A stretch of 64,000 nt of DNA from Mucispirillum schaedleri ASF457 (GCF_000487995.2 NZ_CP097562.1:248001-312000), one strand, 5' to 3'; positions 9,716 to 18,665 are shown, counted from the stretch's first letter. The notes: a model not told the origin generated them from the letters alone. Made by a program: numbers and translations.

Positions 9716-10507
9716 ATGAAAGCAACAGTTGTTAAAAACACTATGTTAAGTGATAAGTTTGGTTATTTAGAGCTTAAATGTCCAGAAATAGCAAAAGAAA
9801 AAAATGCTGGTCGTTTTTTTATGATTTCTCCACACAGTGATAATGTGTATCTAACAGATACTCTTTTAAAAAGACCATTTGCAATATGCGATATTACATC
9901 AAGCGATACTTTTACATGTCTTTATATGGTAACAGGCAGGGGAACAAAAATATTATCAGAAGCACTTACTGGAAATAATTTTTTAGTTACAGGACCTGTT
10001 GGTAACTTTTTCAGATTTGAAAAAGGAGCAAATACTGCTTTAATTGCTGGCGGCATTGGGCTTGCACCTATGATTAATGCTGCAAAAAAAATAAAAGAAA
10101 TGGGTTCAAAAGTTACTCTTTATTATGGCGGCAGAAATAAAAATGATATTTTAATGTATGATTTCCTTAAAACAATATGTGATGAGCTTATTATTACAAC
10201 AGATGACGGCACATTAGGTATAAAAGGAAATGTTACTGTTCCATTAAAAGATAAAATAAAAGAATATGAAAAAATATATGCATGTGGTCCTAACAGAATG
10301 TTACAGGCTGTAACAAATTTATGCAGTGAAAATGATGTTCCTATAGATGTTTCTCTTGATGAACAGATGGGATGTGGTGTTGGAGCATGCCTTGGCTGTA
10401 TGATTACTGTTATAGAAGAAAATGGTGAAAAGGTTATGAAACGCTGCTGTGTGGAAGGACCAATATTTGATGGAACAAAAATAGACTGGGATTCTCTTAT
10501 CAGGTGA
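9716..10507 (+). CDS. pyrK: Dihydroorotate dehydrogenase, electron transfer subunit
   Basis: PyrK is the FAD/[2Fe-2S] partner that passes electrons from PyrD to NAD+ in type 1B dihydroorotate dehydrogenase of pyrimidine synthesis. 263 aa with a ferredoxin-reductase-like FAD domain (RPFAI near 60), an NAD-binding stretch GGIGLAPMINAAKK, and a C-terminal cysteine cluster (CGVGACLGC then CC, about 220-245) for the iron-sulfur centre. pyrD follows after 4 nt, confirming the pair. Confidence 0.95.
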   Translation: MKATVVKNTMLSDKFGYLELKCPEIAKEKNAGRFFMISPHSDNVYLTDTLLKRPFAICDITSSDTFTCLYMVTGRGTKILSEALTGNNFLVTGPVGNFFRFEKGANTALIAGGIGLAPMINAAKKIKEMGSKVTLYYGGRNKNDILMYDFLKTICDELIITTDDGTLGIKGNVTVPLKDKIKEYEKIYACGPNRMLQAVTNLCSENDVPIDVSLDEQMGCGVGACLGCMITVIEENGEKVMKRCCVEGPIFDGTKIDWDSLIR

Positions 10508-10511
10508 TATT

Positions 10512-11429
10512 ATGAATAGATTAAAAACAAATATATGTGGTATTGAATTTAAAAATCCTATAATTGCTGCAAGTGGCACTTTTGGTTATGGTTTAGAGTT
10601 TAAACGATTTACAGATATAGAAAAAATAGGTGGTATATCTGTTAAAGGTATATCTCTGCATGAAACTTATGGCAACCAAATGCCTAGACTTGTAGAAACT
10701 TATGCAGGTTTACTTAATGCAATAGGTCTGCAAAATGTGGGAATGGAAAAGTTTATAAAAGAAAAACTTCCTGCATTAAAAAGATTAGATACTCGTATTA
10801 TAGTAAATTTCTGGGGTAAAACAGTAGATGAATATGTAGAAGTTGCTAAAATATTAGACAGCACAGAAAGAGTAGATATGCTTGAAATGAACATATCATG
10901 TCCTAATATAAAGGAAGGTGGAATATCTTTTTCATCAAGTCCCAAATCTGTTGAACAAGTAGTATATGCTTGTAAAAAAGTTATAAATAACAAACCTTTA
11001 ATAGTAAAACTTTCACCAAATGTTCAAGATATTAAACCATTTGCGAAAGCATGTGAAGAAAGTGGTGCAGATGCTGTTTCTGCAATAAACACGCTTGTAG
11101 GTATGGCAATAGATGTGGAAAGAATGAAACCTGTTCTTGCAAATATTACTGGTGGATTAAGCGGACCTGCTATTAAACCTGTAGCTTTAAGAATGGTAAA
11201 AGAAATATTTGAAACTGTTAAAATTCCTGTAATTGGAATTGGCGGTATTGGTAACTGGAAAGATGCTGCCGAATTTATTTTAGCTGGTGCTTCTGCTATA
11301 CAAATTGGAACTGCTAATTTTATTAATGCAAATGCATGCAAAGAAACAGCAGAAGGTTTAAATGAATATTTAGAGCGTAAAAATATAGCTAATTTTAATG
11401 AAATAGTTGGCAGGGCGGTCTCTTGTTGA
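10512..11429 (+). CDS. pyrD: Dihydroorotate dehydrogenase catalytic subunit, type 1B
   Basis: FMN enzyme oxidising dihydroorotate to orotate. 305 aa; the class 1 catalytic cysteine lies in EMNISCPNIKEGG (about residue 130), with the substrate and FMN segments AASGTFGYG near the N-terminus and GIGGIGNWKDAAEF in the C-terminal half. Type 1B is inferred from the adjacent pyrK. The 3' end overlaps the next gene by 7 bp. Confidence 0.96.
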   Translation: MNRLKTNICGIEFKNPIIAASGTFGYGLEFKRFTDIEKIGGISVKGISLHETYGNQMPRLVETYAGLLNAIGLQNVGMEKFIKEKLPALKRLDTRIIVNFWGKTVDEYVEVAKILDSTERVDMLEMNISCPNIKEGGISFSSSPKSVEQVVYACKKVINNKPLIVKLSPNVQDIKPFAKACEESGADAVSAINTLVGMAIDVERMKPVLANITGGLSGPAIKPVALRMVKEIFETVKIPVIGIGGIGNWKDAAEFILAGASAIQIGTANFINANACKETAEGLNEYLERKNIANFNEIVGRAVSC

Positions 11430-12304
11430 AATCAGAATTAGTCGTATCAGATAAATGGAAAGATTTTCAGCTGATAGATTCTGGAAATGGTGTTAAATTA
11501 GAAAAATGGAATAAATATCTTCTTTTAAGACCAGACCCACAGGCTGTATGGGCAAAAAGTGATGATAAACAGTGGTCAAAAGCAGACGCAGTTTATACAA
11601 GAAGTTCAAATGGCGGAGGTCAGTGGAAATTTTATAATATGTCTATACCAGCATCATGGAATGTGACTTATAATAATATGGTATTAAAAGTGCACCCTAC
11701 AGGGTTTAAACATACAGGGCTTTTTCCTGAACAGGCAGCAAACTGGGACTGGATAGCAGATATTATAAAAGAAAAAAAAGCAGCAAATGTTATTAATCTT
11801 TTTGGATATACAGGAGCAGCAACGGTTTCTGCTGCCTTAGCTGGTGCAAATGTATGCCATGTAGATGCATCAAAAGGAAGTGTAAGCTGGTGCAAAGAAA
11901 ATATGCAGTTATCAAAAGTTCCTGATGGAAAGGTTAGGTTAATTATTGAAGACTGTATGAAATATATACAAAGGGAAGAAAGGCGTAATAAAAAATATGA
12001 TGGTATAATTATGGACCCACCATCTTTTGGAAGAGGTGCTTCTGGGGAAGTATGGAAGTTAGAAAAAGATTTGTGGGATTTACTTATTGCTTGTAAAAAA
12101 ATATTATCAGATAATCCAAAATTTATTTTAATCAACTCATATACTTCTGGATTATCACCGCTTTCTATATACAATATTTCAATGGAAAGCTTTGGATGTT
12201 TACTTAATGAAAAAAGCAGCCTGTTATGTGGTGAAATTGGTTTACCATTTAGAAAAAACAAGAGGGTTATGCCATGCGGCACATATTGCAGAATTATATT
12301 TTAA
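11423..12304 (+). CDS. Class I SAM-dependent rRNA methyltransferase, RlmI-like
   Basis: Resembles the catalytic half of the RlmI/RlmK family (23S rRNA cytosine methyltransferases). 293 aa: a small N-terminal beta part, then the SAM-binding NLFGYTGAATVSAALAGA, the acidic HVDASKGSVSWCKEN, and the catalytic DPPSFGRG. The N-terminal PUA domain of E. coli RlmI is absent, so the exact target base is uncertain. It starts at a TTG inside the end of pyrD, with a GGGCGG upstream; the next codon, TTG at 11426, is equally possible. Confidence 0.82.
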   Translation: MLKSELVVSDKWKDFQLIDSGNGVKLEKWNKYLLLRPDPQAVWAKSDDKQWSKADAVYTRSSNGGGQWKFYNMSIPASWNVTYNNMVLKVHPTGFKHTGLFPEQAANWDWIADIIKEKKAANVINLFGYTGAATVSAALAGANVCHVDASKGSVSWCKENMQLSKVPDGKVRLIIEDCMKYIQREERRNKKYDGIIMDPPSFGRGASGEVWKLEKDLWDLLIACKKILSDNPKFILINSYTSGLSPLSIYNISMESFGCLLNEKSSLLCGEIGLPFRKNKRVMPCGTYCRIIF

Positions 12305-13275
12305 TTTTAGTTACTATGATTGCATTATCAGGCTGTGCCACAAAAATTAATGCTTCAAAAATTATTCCTGCAGGAGCAACAGAAGTAACAAGATATAAAA
12401 CAGTTGCTTTTTTAGATTTTTCAGGAAATAAAGGCAGAGATATTTCAAGCAGGCTTGAAACAGTTGTTATTAAAGCTGAAGTAAATAATAAAAAACAATA
12501 TTCTGTTGTAGATAGAGCAAATATTGATAAAATAATAAAAGAACAGCAGTTTCAAATGACAATGGCAAATCCTGATACTATTGTAGATTTTGGTCAGTTA
12601 GTAGGTGCAGAAGCAGTATGGGCAGGTCATGCACAGTCTACTTATAATGTTACACGCTCGTATGAAACAAGGTCAAAATGTGTCAATTATGTTGATGGTA
12701 AATGCCAGTATTACAGAGAATATGCAGTATCTTGTGAAAGAAGGAATATGCTTGTAAATGTAACACCTAAGCTTATATCTATATCTACAGGGCAGGTGGT
12801 ATATGCAAAGGCATTGCAAGGGCAAGATTATGCTTACAGCTGTTCTGACAGTCTTTTTTATCCACAGTCAGAAGGGGAATTGTATGAAAGTGCTTTAAGA
12901 AGTATTTTATATAGTTTTAGACTTGATATTGCACCATATGTGCAGAATATACAAATAGAATTAATGGATAATACTGACGGCACAAATGATACATCAAAAC
13001 TGTTCTTAAAAAATGGTATTTCATTTGCAAAAAATGACAGAATGGAAAAAGCATGCGAGCTTTGGCAGACTGGTTTGAAAGAATCACCTTATTCTATAAG
13101 CTTAAATTATAATATTGGTGTTTGCAAAGAATTAGCTGGTAAATTCAATGAAGCATTATCTTACTTTTCAAAAGCAGAAGATTATGCAGGAAAACATATG
13201 CGTGTAATTTCTGATGCTATTAATAGAGCAAAAGAAAGCATTGAAAACCAAAAAACATTAAAGCAGCAAATGTAA
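12274..13275 (+). CDS. CsgG-like lipoprotein with C-terminal TPR region
   Basis: Probable outer-membrane-associated lipoprotein. The N-terminus is a short hydrophobic signal ending in a lipobox LSGC (Cys21). Residues about 40-225 resemble the CsgG family (VAFLDFSGNKGRDIS, then YSVVDRANIDKIIKEQQ); residues about 240-325 look like TPR helices (NGISFAKNDRMEKACELW, LNYNIGVCKELAGKFNEAL). Pairs of cysteines at about 130-150 may form disulfides. GAGGG lies 8 nt before the ATG, which sits 31 bp inside the methyltransferase gene. No curli structural gene is nearby, so a role in curli secretion is not implied. Confidence 0.75.
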   Translation: MRHILQNYILILVTMIALSGCATKINASKIIPAGATEVTRYKTVAFLDFSGNKGRDISSRLETVVIKAEVNNKKQYSVVDRANIDKIIKEQQFQMTMANPDTIVDFGQLVGAEAVWAGHAQSTYNVTRSYETRSKCVNYVDGKCQYYREYAVSCERRNMLVNVTPKLISISTGQVVYAKALQGQDYAYSCSDSLFYPQSEGELYESALRSILYSFRLDIAPYVQNIQIELMDNTDGTNDTSKLFLKNGISFAKNDRMEKACELWQTGLKESPYSISLNYNIGVCKELAGKFNEALSYFSKAEDYAGKHMRVISDAINRAKESIENQKTLKQQM

Positions 13276-13300
13276 TTATATTATAAAAATCATATATATT

Positions 13301-13418
13301 AGTCATTTTGAGCCTGATTTTAAAGGCGAAAAATCTAAATTATATATTACAGCAGCACATATTATATTTAAATTATCTGCTTTTTTAGATACTTCGCCTA
13401 AAAGGCTTAGTATGACCT
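13301..13418 (+). repeat. Dispersed TIR element, copy A
   Basis: About 118 bp. The left end begins AGTCATTTTGAGCC followed by AAAGGCGAAAAATCTA; the right end reads TTAGATACTTCGCC, a short GCCT-AAA-AGGC hairpin, and ends near TATGACC. The two ends are imperfect inverted repeats of each other. It is closely related to 28541-28664 (opposite strand) and 60167-60285. It lies between the 3' ends of the convergent CsgG-like and carbonic-anhydrase-like genes. A frame across it happens to be open but has no start signals. Confidence 0.8.
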
Positions 13419-13443
13419 TATTTAGTTTAAATTCTTTTGCTGT

Positions 13444-13523
13444 ATTCATTTAAGTAAATGAATATAAAAAGCAATAAAATCAAAATTTTTTATATTTACC
13501 CCCATTTTGTTTTATTATGGGGG
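13444..13523. terminator. Two hairpins between convergent genes
   Basis: A perfect inverted repeat ATTCATTT-AAGT-AAATGAAT lies at 13444-13463, and a CCCCCAT/ATGGGGG stem with an 11-nt loop at 13499-13523 is followed on the + strand by CAAGTATATTTTTT. The second is the better terminator candidate and may serve both directions, although neither side has a clean T-run right after the stem. Confidence 0.5.
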
Positions 13524-13570
13524 CAAGTATATTTTTTAAAAATATAAAGTTAAATAGATATATATTTTAT

Positions 13571-14092
13571 CTATTTTATACCAAGTTTGTTATATGTTTC
13601 TATAAGGTTGACATATTCTTTTGCATTTTTTTGGATATGATTAAAATCATCTTCTGTTAAATCTCTTATGTATTTTGCAGGTGTGCCCATAAAAAGTGTG
13701 CCAGATTTTACAACTTTTCCCTGTGGCACAACACTTCCTGCTGCAACTATTGCATTTTCTTCTACAACTGAGCCATTGAGAAGAATAGCTCCCATACCTA
13801 TAAGGCAGTTATCATAAATGGTGCAGCCATGAAGTATTACATTATGACCAACAGTTACATTTTTACCAACCTTTACAGGTTCTTTATATCCAACATGAAC
13901 AACAGAGCCATCTTGTATATTAGAATTATCTCCAATAGTGATGTCATTTATATCACCACGAATTGTTACATTATACCAGATACTTACATTATCTCCAAGT
14001 GTAACATTTCCTAAAACACTTGCACTTTCAGCAATAAAATTATTTTTTCCTTTTGTTATACATTTTTTAAAGTTTTCTTCAACTATATTCAT
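13571..14092 (-). CDS. Gamma-carbonic-anhydrase-like hexapeptide protein
   Basis: 173-aa left-handed beta-helix protein of the gamma-carbonic anhydrase / YrdA-PaaY family: successive hexapeptide turns such as SVLGNVTLGDNVSIWYNVTI and NSNIQDGSVVHVG. The three metal-binding histidines expected for the family are represented by His in VVHVG and in VGHNVILHG. Family members often lack measured anhydrase activity, so the reaction is not certain. AAGGA precedes the ATG. It is a single gene flanked by a convergent gene on one side and the divergent panB on the other. Confidence 0.88.
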   Translation of the reverse strand: MNIVEENFKKCITKGKNNFIAESASVLGNVTLGDNVSIWYNVTIRGDINDITIGDNSNIQDGSVVHVGYKEPVKVGKNVTVGHNVILHGCTIYDNCLIGMGAILLNGSVVEENAIVAAGSVVPQGKVVKSGTLFMGTPAKYIRDLTEDDFNHIQKNAKEYVNLIETYNKLGIK

Positions 14093-14197
14093 TTTAATAT
14101 CCTTATTTTAAGATTATTTTTATCTGAATTATATAATAGTATAATAAAAAATTAAAAAAAATCTATACTTAATTTTAAAATCTTCATTATTTTATGG

Positions 14198-14227
14198 TTT
14201 ACAATTTATAATATAAAGTGCTATATA
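14198..14227 (+). promoter_or_regulatory. Candidate promoter for panBC
   Basis: TTTACA (14198-14203) and TATATA (14222-14227) are separated by 18 nt, about 30 nt ahead of the chosen panB start. The region is almost wholly A/T, so the match is suggestive only. It argues against the longer panB reading frame, which would start at 14218, inside the promoter. Confidence 0.4.
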
Positions 14228-14256
14228 AATATACTATCAGTATGGAGGTTATAGTT

Positions 14257-15072
14257 TTGAGTATCCATAAAGAAATGAAGCAGTCTTTAAATATAAATTC
14301 TTTTATAAAAATGAAAGAAAATAATGATATAATTACATGTCTTACTGCTTATGATTATACATCTGCTAAAATATTAGATAATGCAGGAATTGATTTAATT
14401 TTAATTGGTGATTCTCTTGGTATGGTTATGAATGGCTATAATTCAACTATTCCAGTTACTATTGATGAAATAATTTACCATACAAAAGCAGTAAAAAGAG
14501 CAGTTATGCATGCTTTTGTAGTAGCTGATATGCCTTTTGGCTCATACCATATAGATGAAAAGAGTGCAGTTAAAAATGCAGTTCGTCTTGTAAAAGAAAC
14601 AGAAGTGCCTGCTGTAAAATTAGAAGGCGGTAAAGAAATTGCACCATTAATTGAAAAGCTTGTAAATACAGGTATTGGTGTATTGGGGCATATTGGCTTA
14701 AAACCGCAGATGGTAAATACTATGGGTGGATATAAAATTTTTGGCAAAGATGGTGCAGAAAGTTTAATAGAAGATGCAAAGACATTAGAAAATGCAGGAG
14801 CTTTTGCTGTTGTTTTAGAAGGAGTGTCAAGCCAAAGTGCAGTGCAGATAACTAATAGTATTAATATTCCAACTATAGGAATAGGGGCAGGTTCTGGCTG
14901 CAGCGGTCAGATTTTAGTATATCATGATATATTTGGCATTTTTACTGATTTTAAGCCAAAATTTGTAAAAAGATATGCAAATGTCGCTGATATAATTGAT
15001 AAAGCAGCAAAAGAATATATTAATGATGTAAAAGCAGGCACATTTCCTGATGATGCTCATTCATTTAAATAA
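14257..15072 (+). CDS. panB: 3-methyl-2-oxobutanoate hydroxymethyltransferase
   Basis: First committed step of pantothenate synthesis: ketoisovalerate plus methylene-THF to ketopantoate. 271 aa from TTG14257. I chose this start because a clean GGAGG (14244-14248) lies 8 nt upstream; in-frame starts at 14218 and 14242 lie before or over that site. Core motifs are TCLTAYDYTSAKILDNAGID with LILIGDSLGMVMNGY, VVADMPFGSY, VKLEGG, GHIGLKPQ and GIGAGSGCSGQILVYHD. panC follows after 13 nt. Confidence 0.96.
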   Translation: MSIHKEMKQSLNINSFIKMKENNDIITCLTAYDYTSAKILDNAGIDLILIGDSLGMVMNGYNSTIPVTIDEIIYHTKAVKRAVMHAFVVADMPFGSYHIDEKSAVKNAVRLVKETEVPAVKLEGGKEIAPLIEKLVNTGIGVLGHIGLKPQMVNTMGGYKIFGKDGAESLIEDAKTLENAGAFAVVLEGVSSQSAVQITNSINIPTIGIGAGSGCSGQILVYHDIFGIFTDFKPKFVKRYANVADIIDKAAKEYINDVKAGTFPDDAHSFK

Positions 15073-15085
15073 TGGATAAAATAAT

Positions 15086-15931
15086 ATGAAAATTGTAAAA
15101 ACTATTTCAGAAATAAGAGATATTGTAAAAGAATGGAAAAAATCAGGATACAGCATTGGTCTTGTTCCTACAATGGGCTATCTGCATGCAGGTCATGGTT
15201 CATTAATAGAGCAGTCTGTAAAAAATAATGATAAAACAGTTGTAAGTGTATTTGTAAATCCTACACAGTTTGGACCAAATGAAGATTTAGAAAAATATCC
15301 AAGAGATATAAAAAGGGACAGTGAACTTGTTTCGTCATTAGGTGGTGATATAATCTTTAATCCAGAGCCTGAAGAAATGTATAGAAAATATAATTCAACA
15401 ACTGTTAAAGTTGAAGGTCTTTCTGAAAAATTATGTGGTATAACTCGTCCTGCTCACTTTGCTGGGGTATGTCAGGTTGTTTCAAAATTATTTAATATAA
15501 TTACACCTGATAATGCTTATTTTGGATTAAAAGATTTTCAGCAGTATGTAATTATAAATAAAATGGTTGAAGATTTAAACTTTCCAGTTAAAATTAATCC
15601 TTGTATAATAGTAAGGGAAGAAAGTGGGCTTGCTTTAAGTTCAAGAAATATATATCTTACTGATGAAGAAAGAAAATCTGCCTTCTCTTTAAACCAAAGC
15701 TTGAAATATGCACAATCTCTTATAAATAAAGGTGAAAAAAGAACTTCTGTAATAATCAGTGAAATTACAAAAATTATAGAAAATGTGCCATACAGTAAAA
15801 TAGATTATGTTAAAATAGTTAATATTGATACTCTGGATGATATAGAAATACTTGAAACAAAATATGCTGTTTTGTTAGCTGTTTATATAGGAAAAACAAG
15901 ACTAATAGATAATTTTGCTGAACTTTTCTAA
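15086..15931 (+). CDS. panC: Pantoate--beta-alanine ligase
   Basis: Condenses pantoate and beta-alanine using ATP. 281 aa with LVPTMGYLHAGHGSLI, where HAGH is the HxGH nucleotide-binding motif, then VSVFVNPTQFGPNEDLEKYP, FGLKDFQQ, and the C-terminal SGLALSSRN (the KMSKS-equivalent loop). It lies directly after panB; no panD is seen in the window. Confidence 0.97.
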   Translation: MKIVKTISEIRDIVKEWKKSGYSIGLVPTMGYLHAGHGSLIEQSVKNNDKTVVSVFVNPTQFGPNEDLEKYPRDIKRDSELVSSLGGDIIFNPEPEEMYRKYNSTTVKVEGLSEKLCGITRPAHFAGVCQVVSKLFNIITPDNAYFGLKDFQQYVIINKMVEDLNFPVKINPCIIVREESGLALSSRNIYLTDEERKSAFSLNQSLKYAQSLINKGEKRTSVIISEITKIIENVPYSKIDYVKIVNIDTLDDIEILETKYAVLLAVYIGKTRLIDNFAELF

Positions 15932-16045
15932 AAGAAAAATATCAACTATTACATTTAATATTGTATGTAATATATTTATAATAAAAAAGAATATGCAGTA
16001 TTATCTAAATAATCTTAAAAAGATACTTTATATCTTGATTTTTCT

Positions 16046-16066
16046 TGATTTATCTGATAGTATAAT
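16046..16066 (+). promoter_or_regulatory. Candidate ccoN promoter with repeated TTGAT boxes
   Basis: A good -10 TATAAT is at 16061-16066, about 40 nt before ccoN. Upstream the motif CTTGATTT occurs twice about 10 nt apart (within 16033-16051). TTGAT is the half site of FNR/CRP-family regulators, which commonly control cbb3 oxidases, but a full TTGAT-N4-ATCAA palindrome is not present and no good -35 is placed at 17 nt. Confidence 0.35.
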
Positions 16067-16105
16067 GTTTATAGCAGTTTAATAAATCTTTATGGGGGAT
16101 ATGCA

Positions 16106-17500
16106 ATGAAAGAAGTCTCAGGCGATTCTAAAATTGTCATGGGCTATATTTATTCTGCATTATTCTGGGGTGTTATAGGTCTTGTATTAGGTCTTCTCAT
16201 CTCTGTGCAAATGTGGAGTGTTAGCTTTAATTTTGGAGAGTATTTTTCATTCGGCCGTCTTAGAACGGTTCACACAAATGTTCTTGCTTATGGGCTAGGT
16301 ATTACTGCGGAAATGGGTGCATTCTATTTTATTATAGGACGCCTTACAAAACGCAGCCTTATTTTCCCTAAGCTTGCAGTTTTCCAACTTATATTTTTTA
16401 ATATTGTTGTTCTTGTTGGAATGCTTTCTCTTTTTGCAGGTTATAACCAATCACTTGAATATGCTGAATTTGAATGGTTTGTTGACCTTGGTGTTGTTGT
16501 AGCATGGGTGTTATTTGCTATTAATGTATTAGGCACAATTCTTACCAGAAAAGAAAAACACATGTATGTTTCTTTATGGTATATTATTGCTACAATGGTA
16601 GCTGTTGCTGTTTTATATATTGTAAATAACATGCATCTTGTAGCATCTTTAGGTAAATCTTACCACTTATTTGCTGGTTTAAATAGTGCCAATGTTGAAT
16701 GGTGGTATGGTCATAATGCTGTTGGTTTCTTATTTACTACACCAATCTTAGCAATATTTTACTATTTCCTGCCAAAATCAACTGGTATGCCAATATACAG
16801 CCATAGATTATCAATTCTTGCTTTCTGGTCATTGATTTTCATGTATTTATGGACAGGTGCTCACCACCTTGTTTATACTCCACTTCCAGACTGGCTCCAA
16901 ACATTAGGTATTGTTTTTACAATCCTTCTGATTGCACCATCTTGGGGTTCTGTAATAAATGGTTACTTAACACTTGCTCCAGATTGGTCTAAACTTAGAA
17001 CTGCATATTTAGCAAAATTCTTTATTGCAGGTATTACATTCTATGGTTTACAAACATTACAAGGACCTACACAAGGTCTTCGTGCAGTAAGTTCTCTTAT
17101 CCACTATACTGACTGGGTTCCAGGACATGTTCATATGGGAACTATGGGATGGGTTGTTTTAACTGTAACTGCTGCAATATACTATATTACAACAAGAGTT
17201 TATAAAACTGAAATATATAGTGAAAGCTTAGCTAATACTCACTTCTGGCTTGTGCTTTTAGGTCAAATCGGTTTCTCTATCACTATGTGGATAACTGGTA
17301 TTCGTCAAGGGCTTATGTGGAAATCTACTAATGTTGATGGAACATTAACTTATTCATTTATTGAAACATTAGTTGGTAACTATCCATACTGGATTGCCAG
17401 ATCTGTATTCGGTGTTATATTTATTGTTGGTATGCTTGTTTTCCTTTTCAACTTCATTATGACTATTGTAAAAGGCAAACAAAACTTATCTAATCAATAG
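16106..17500 (+). CDS. ccoN: cbb3-type cytochrome c oxidase subunit I
   Basis: Catalytic haem-copper subunit of the high-affinity terminal oxidase; 464 aa with about 12 membrane segments. Visible ligands: an N-terminal RTVHTNVLAYG with haem b histidine; WWYGHNAVGF, which carries a CuB histidine near the C-type cross-linked tyrosine region; the GAHHLVYTP histidine pair; and SSLIHYTDWVPGHVHMGTMG with the distal haem histidines. GGGGG (16094-16098) is the ribosome-binding site. It heads the oxidase operon; ccoO follows after 11 nt. Confidence 0.97.
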   Translation: MKEVSGDSKIVMGYIYSALFWGVIGLVLGLLISVQMWSVSFNFGEYFSFGRLRTVHTNVLAYGLGITAEMGAFYFIIGRLTKRSLIFPKLAVFQLIFFNIVVLVGMLSLFAGYNQSLEYAEFEWFVDLGVVVAWVLFAINVLGTILTRKEKHMYVSLWYIIATMVAVAVLYIVNNMHLVASLGKSYHLFAGLNSANVEWWYGHNAVGFLFTTPILAIFYYFLPKSTGMPIYSHRLSILAFWSLIFMYLWTGAHHLVYTPLPDWLQTLGIVFTILLIAPSWGSVINGYLTLAPDWSKLRTAYLAKFFIAGITFYGLQTLQGPTQGLRAVSSLIHYTDWVPGHVHMGTMGWVVLTVTAAIYYITTRVYKTEIYSESLANTHFWLVLLGQIGFSITMWITGIRQGLMWKSTNVDGTLTYSFIETLVGNYPYWIARSVFGVIFIVGMLVFLFNFIMTIVKGKQNLSNQ

Positions 17501-17511
17501 GAGTATAAGAT

Positions 17512-18423
17512 ATGAGTGAAAATAACAACAGCATTTACAATAAAGCATTAGTTTTCACAGTTGTCGCATTAGTTGTTATACTTATAGGAACAATTGCAAC
17601 AGTATTTGTTCCAATGATGACTACAGCAATGCATCCAAAACTTGAAAATGTTACAGAAAATCCATATACTCCACTTCAACTTGCTGGTCGTGATGTTTAT
17701 CAAAAAGAGGGCTGTATTAACTGCCACTCTCAAACAGTCCGTCCATTAAAAGCTGATGTTTTAAGATATGGTGAAATATCTCAACCAGGTGAAAGTGCTT
17801 ATGAGCGTCCATTTTTATGGGGTTCTAAAAGAACAGGTCCTGATTTAGCTAGAGTAGGTGGCTTATATTCTGATGAATGGCACAAAGCTCACTTAATTAA
17901 CCCACAGCACTTTTTCCCAAAATCTAATATGCCAAAACATCCTTGGCTTGCTGAAAAACAATTAGACCCAGTGGAAATTGAAAAACATGCTAAATTATTA
18001 GGTTTAAAATATACTCAAGAAGATATTGATGCACTTAATGGCTTAACAGAACTTGATGCAATTGTTGCTTATATGCAGCAGTTAGGTACTTATGTAGAAA
18101 ATACTCATGCTATTGTAGCTGATGAAGCTGCATTTGAAAATGCAGTTAATCCTTTCCTTAATAATCAAGAGAAAATTGGTAGAGGTCAGGAAATATTTGA
18201 CTTATTATGCATAGGCTGCCATGCATCTAATGGTAAAGGTAGTGCAGAAGGTTATGATGTTACTAATGTGACTTTTGCAGAAGCTCTTCCAGACTATACT
18301 GATGGTATGATGTTTACTACTATTGCAAATGGTATTGAAGGTGCTATGCCTAGCCATTTAAGATTTATGACTAAAGATGATATTTGGTCAGCAGCAGCTT
18401 ATGTTAGAACATTAGCTAAATAA
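17512..18423 (+). CDS. ccoO: CcoO fused to a second cytochrome c domain
   Basis: 303-aa membrane-anchored cytochrome of cbb3 oxidase. Residues 1-about 195 are CcoO: an N-terminal anchor, haem motif CINCH (68-72) followed by SQTVRPL, the [14 protein letters not shown] segment and a methionine ligand candidate M140. After a linker (about 196-222) a second c-type domain follows, with CIGCH (233-237), GKGSAEG and a candidate ligand in GAMPSH (M279), like one of the two haem domains of CcoP. An ordinary CcoO has one haem. No separate dihaem CcoP gene follows, so this fusion probably supplies the CcoP-type haem. Confidence 0.92.
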   Translation: MSENNNSIYNKALVFTVVALVVILIGTIATVFVPMMTTAMHPKLENVTENPYTPLQLAGRDVYQKEGCINCHSQTVRPLKADVLRYGEISQPGESAYERPFLWGSKRTGPDLARVGGLYSDEWHKAHLINPQHFFPKSNMPKHPWLAEKQLDPVEIEKHAKLLGLKYTQEDIDALNGLTELDAIVAYMQQLGTYVENTHAIVADEAAFENAVNPFLNNQEKIGRGQEIFDLLCIGCHASNGKGSAEGYDVTNVTFAEALPDYTDGMMFTTIANGIEGAMPSHLRFMTKDDIWSAAAYVRTLAK

Positions 18424-18441
18424 TTAAAGGAGGAATAATTT

Positions 18442-18651
18442 ATGTCTAATTTTGATGAACAAGATGATATCCCTAGCTTAAACCGCAAGGATACTGAAAA
18501 TAATCTTCCTTTAGGATGGGTAATATTTTTTGTTGCTTTAATTATATGGGGAATATACTATATATATGCTTATACTCCAATGTTTACTAACTGGACACAA
18601 AATGGAGCTTATGAGATACAACATCCAATTAGTGGTAAAATTAAACCATAA
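18442..18651 (+). CDS. Small membrane protein resembling the CcoP N-terminal anchor
   Basis: 69 aa with a single membrane helix (about 25-43). The polar N-terminus DDIPSLNRKDTENNLPLGW followed directly by the helix resembles the FixP_N region that anchors CcoP, but the protein ends about 25 residues after the helix without any CxxCH motif. AAGGAGGA lies 7-14 nt upstream, a strong site. Its place between ccoO and the next small gene fits a free-standing CcoP anchor, or a CcoQ-like subunit. I favour the first, with moderate certainty. Confidence 0.75.
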   Translation: MSNFDEQDDIPSLNRKDTENNLPLGWVIFFVALIIWGIYYIYAYTPMFTNWTQNGAYEIQHPISGKIKP

Positions 18652-18665
18652 TTAAGGAGCATAAA

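Noticed and set aside
11668-12282. 204-residue minus-strand frame
   Set aside because: It lies wholly opposite the RlmI-like methyltransferase, which has clear motifs; the low-complexity product resembles no protein.
13276-13570. A degraded protein gene downstream of the CsgG-like gene
   Set aside because: The readable frame is explained by the dispersed repeat; there is no start and no similarity outside the repeat.
14218-14256. Longer panB starts at 14218 and 14242
   Set aside because: GGAGG at 14244-14248 fits TTG14257 at 8 nt; the upstream choices overlap this site or the promoter.
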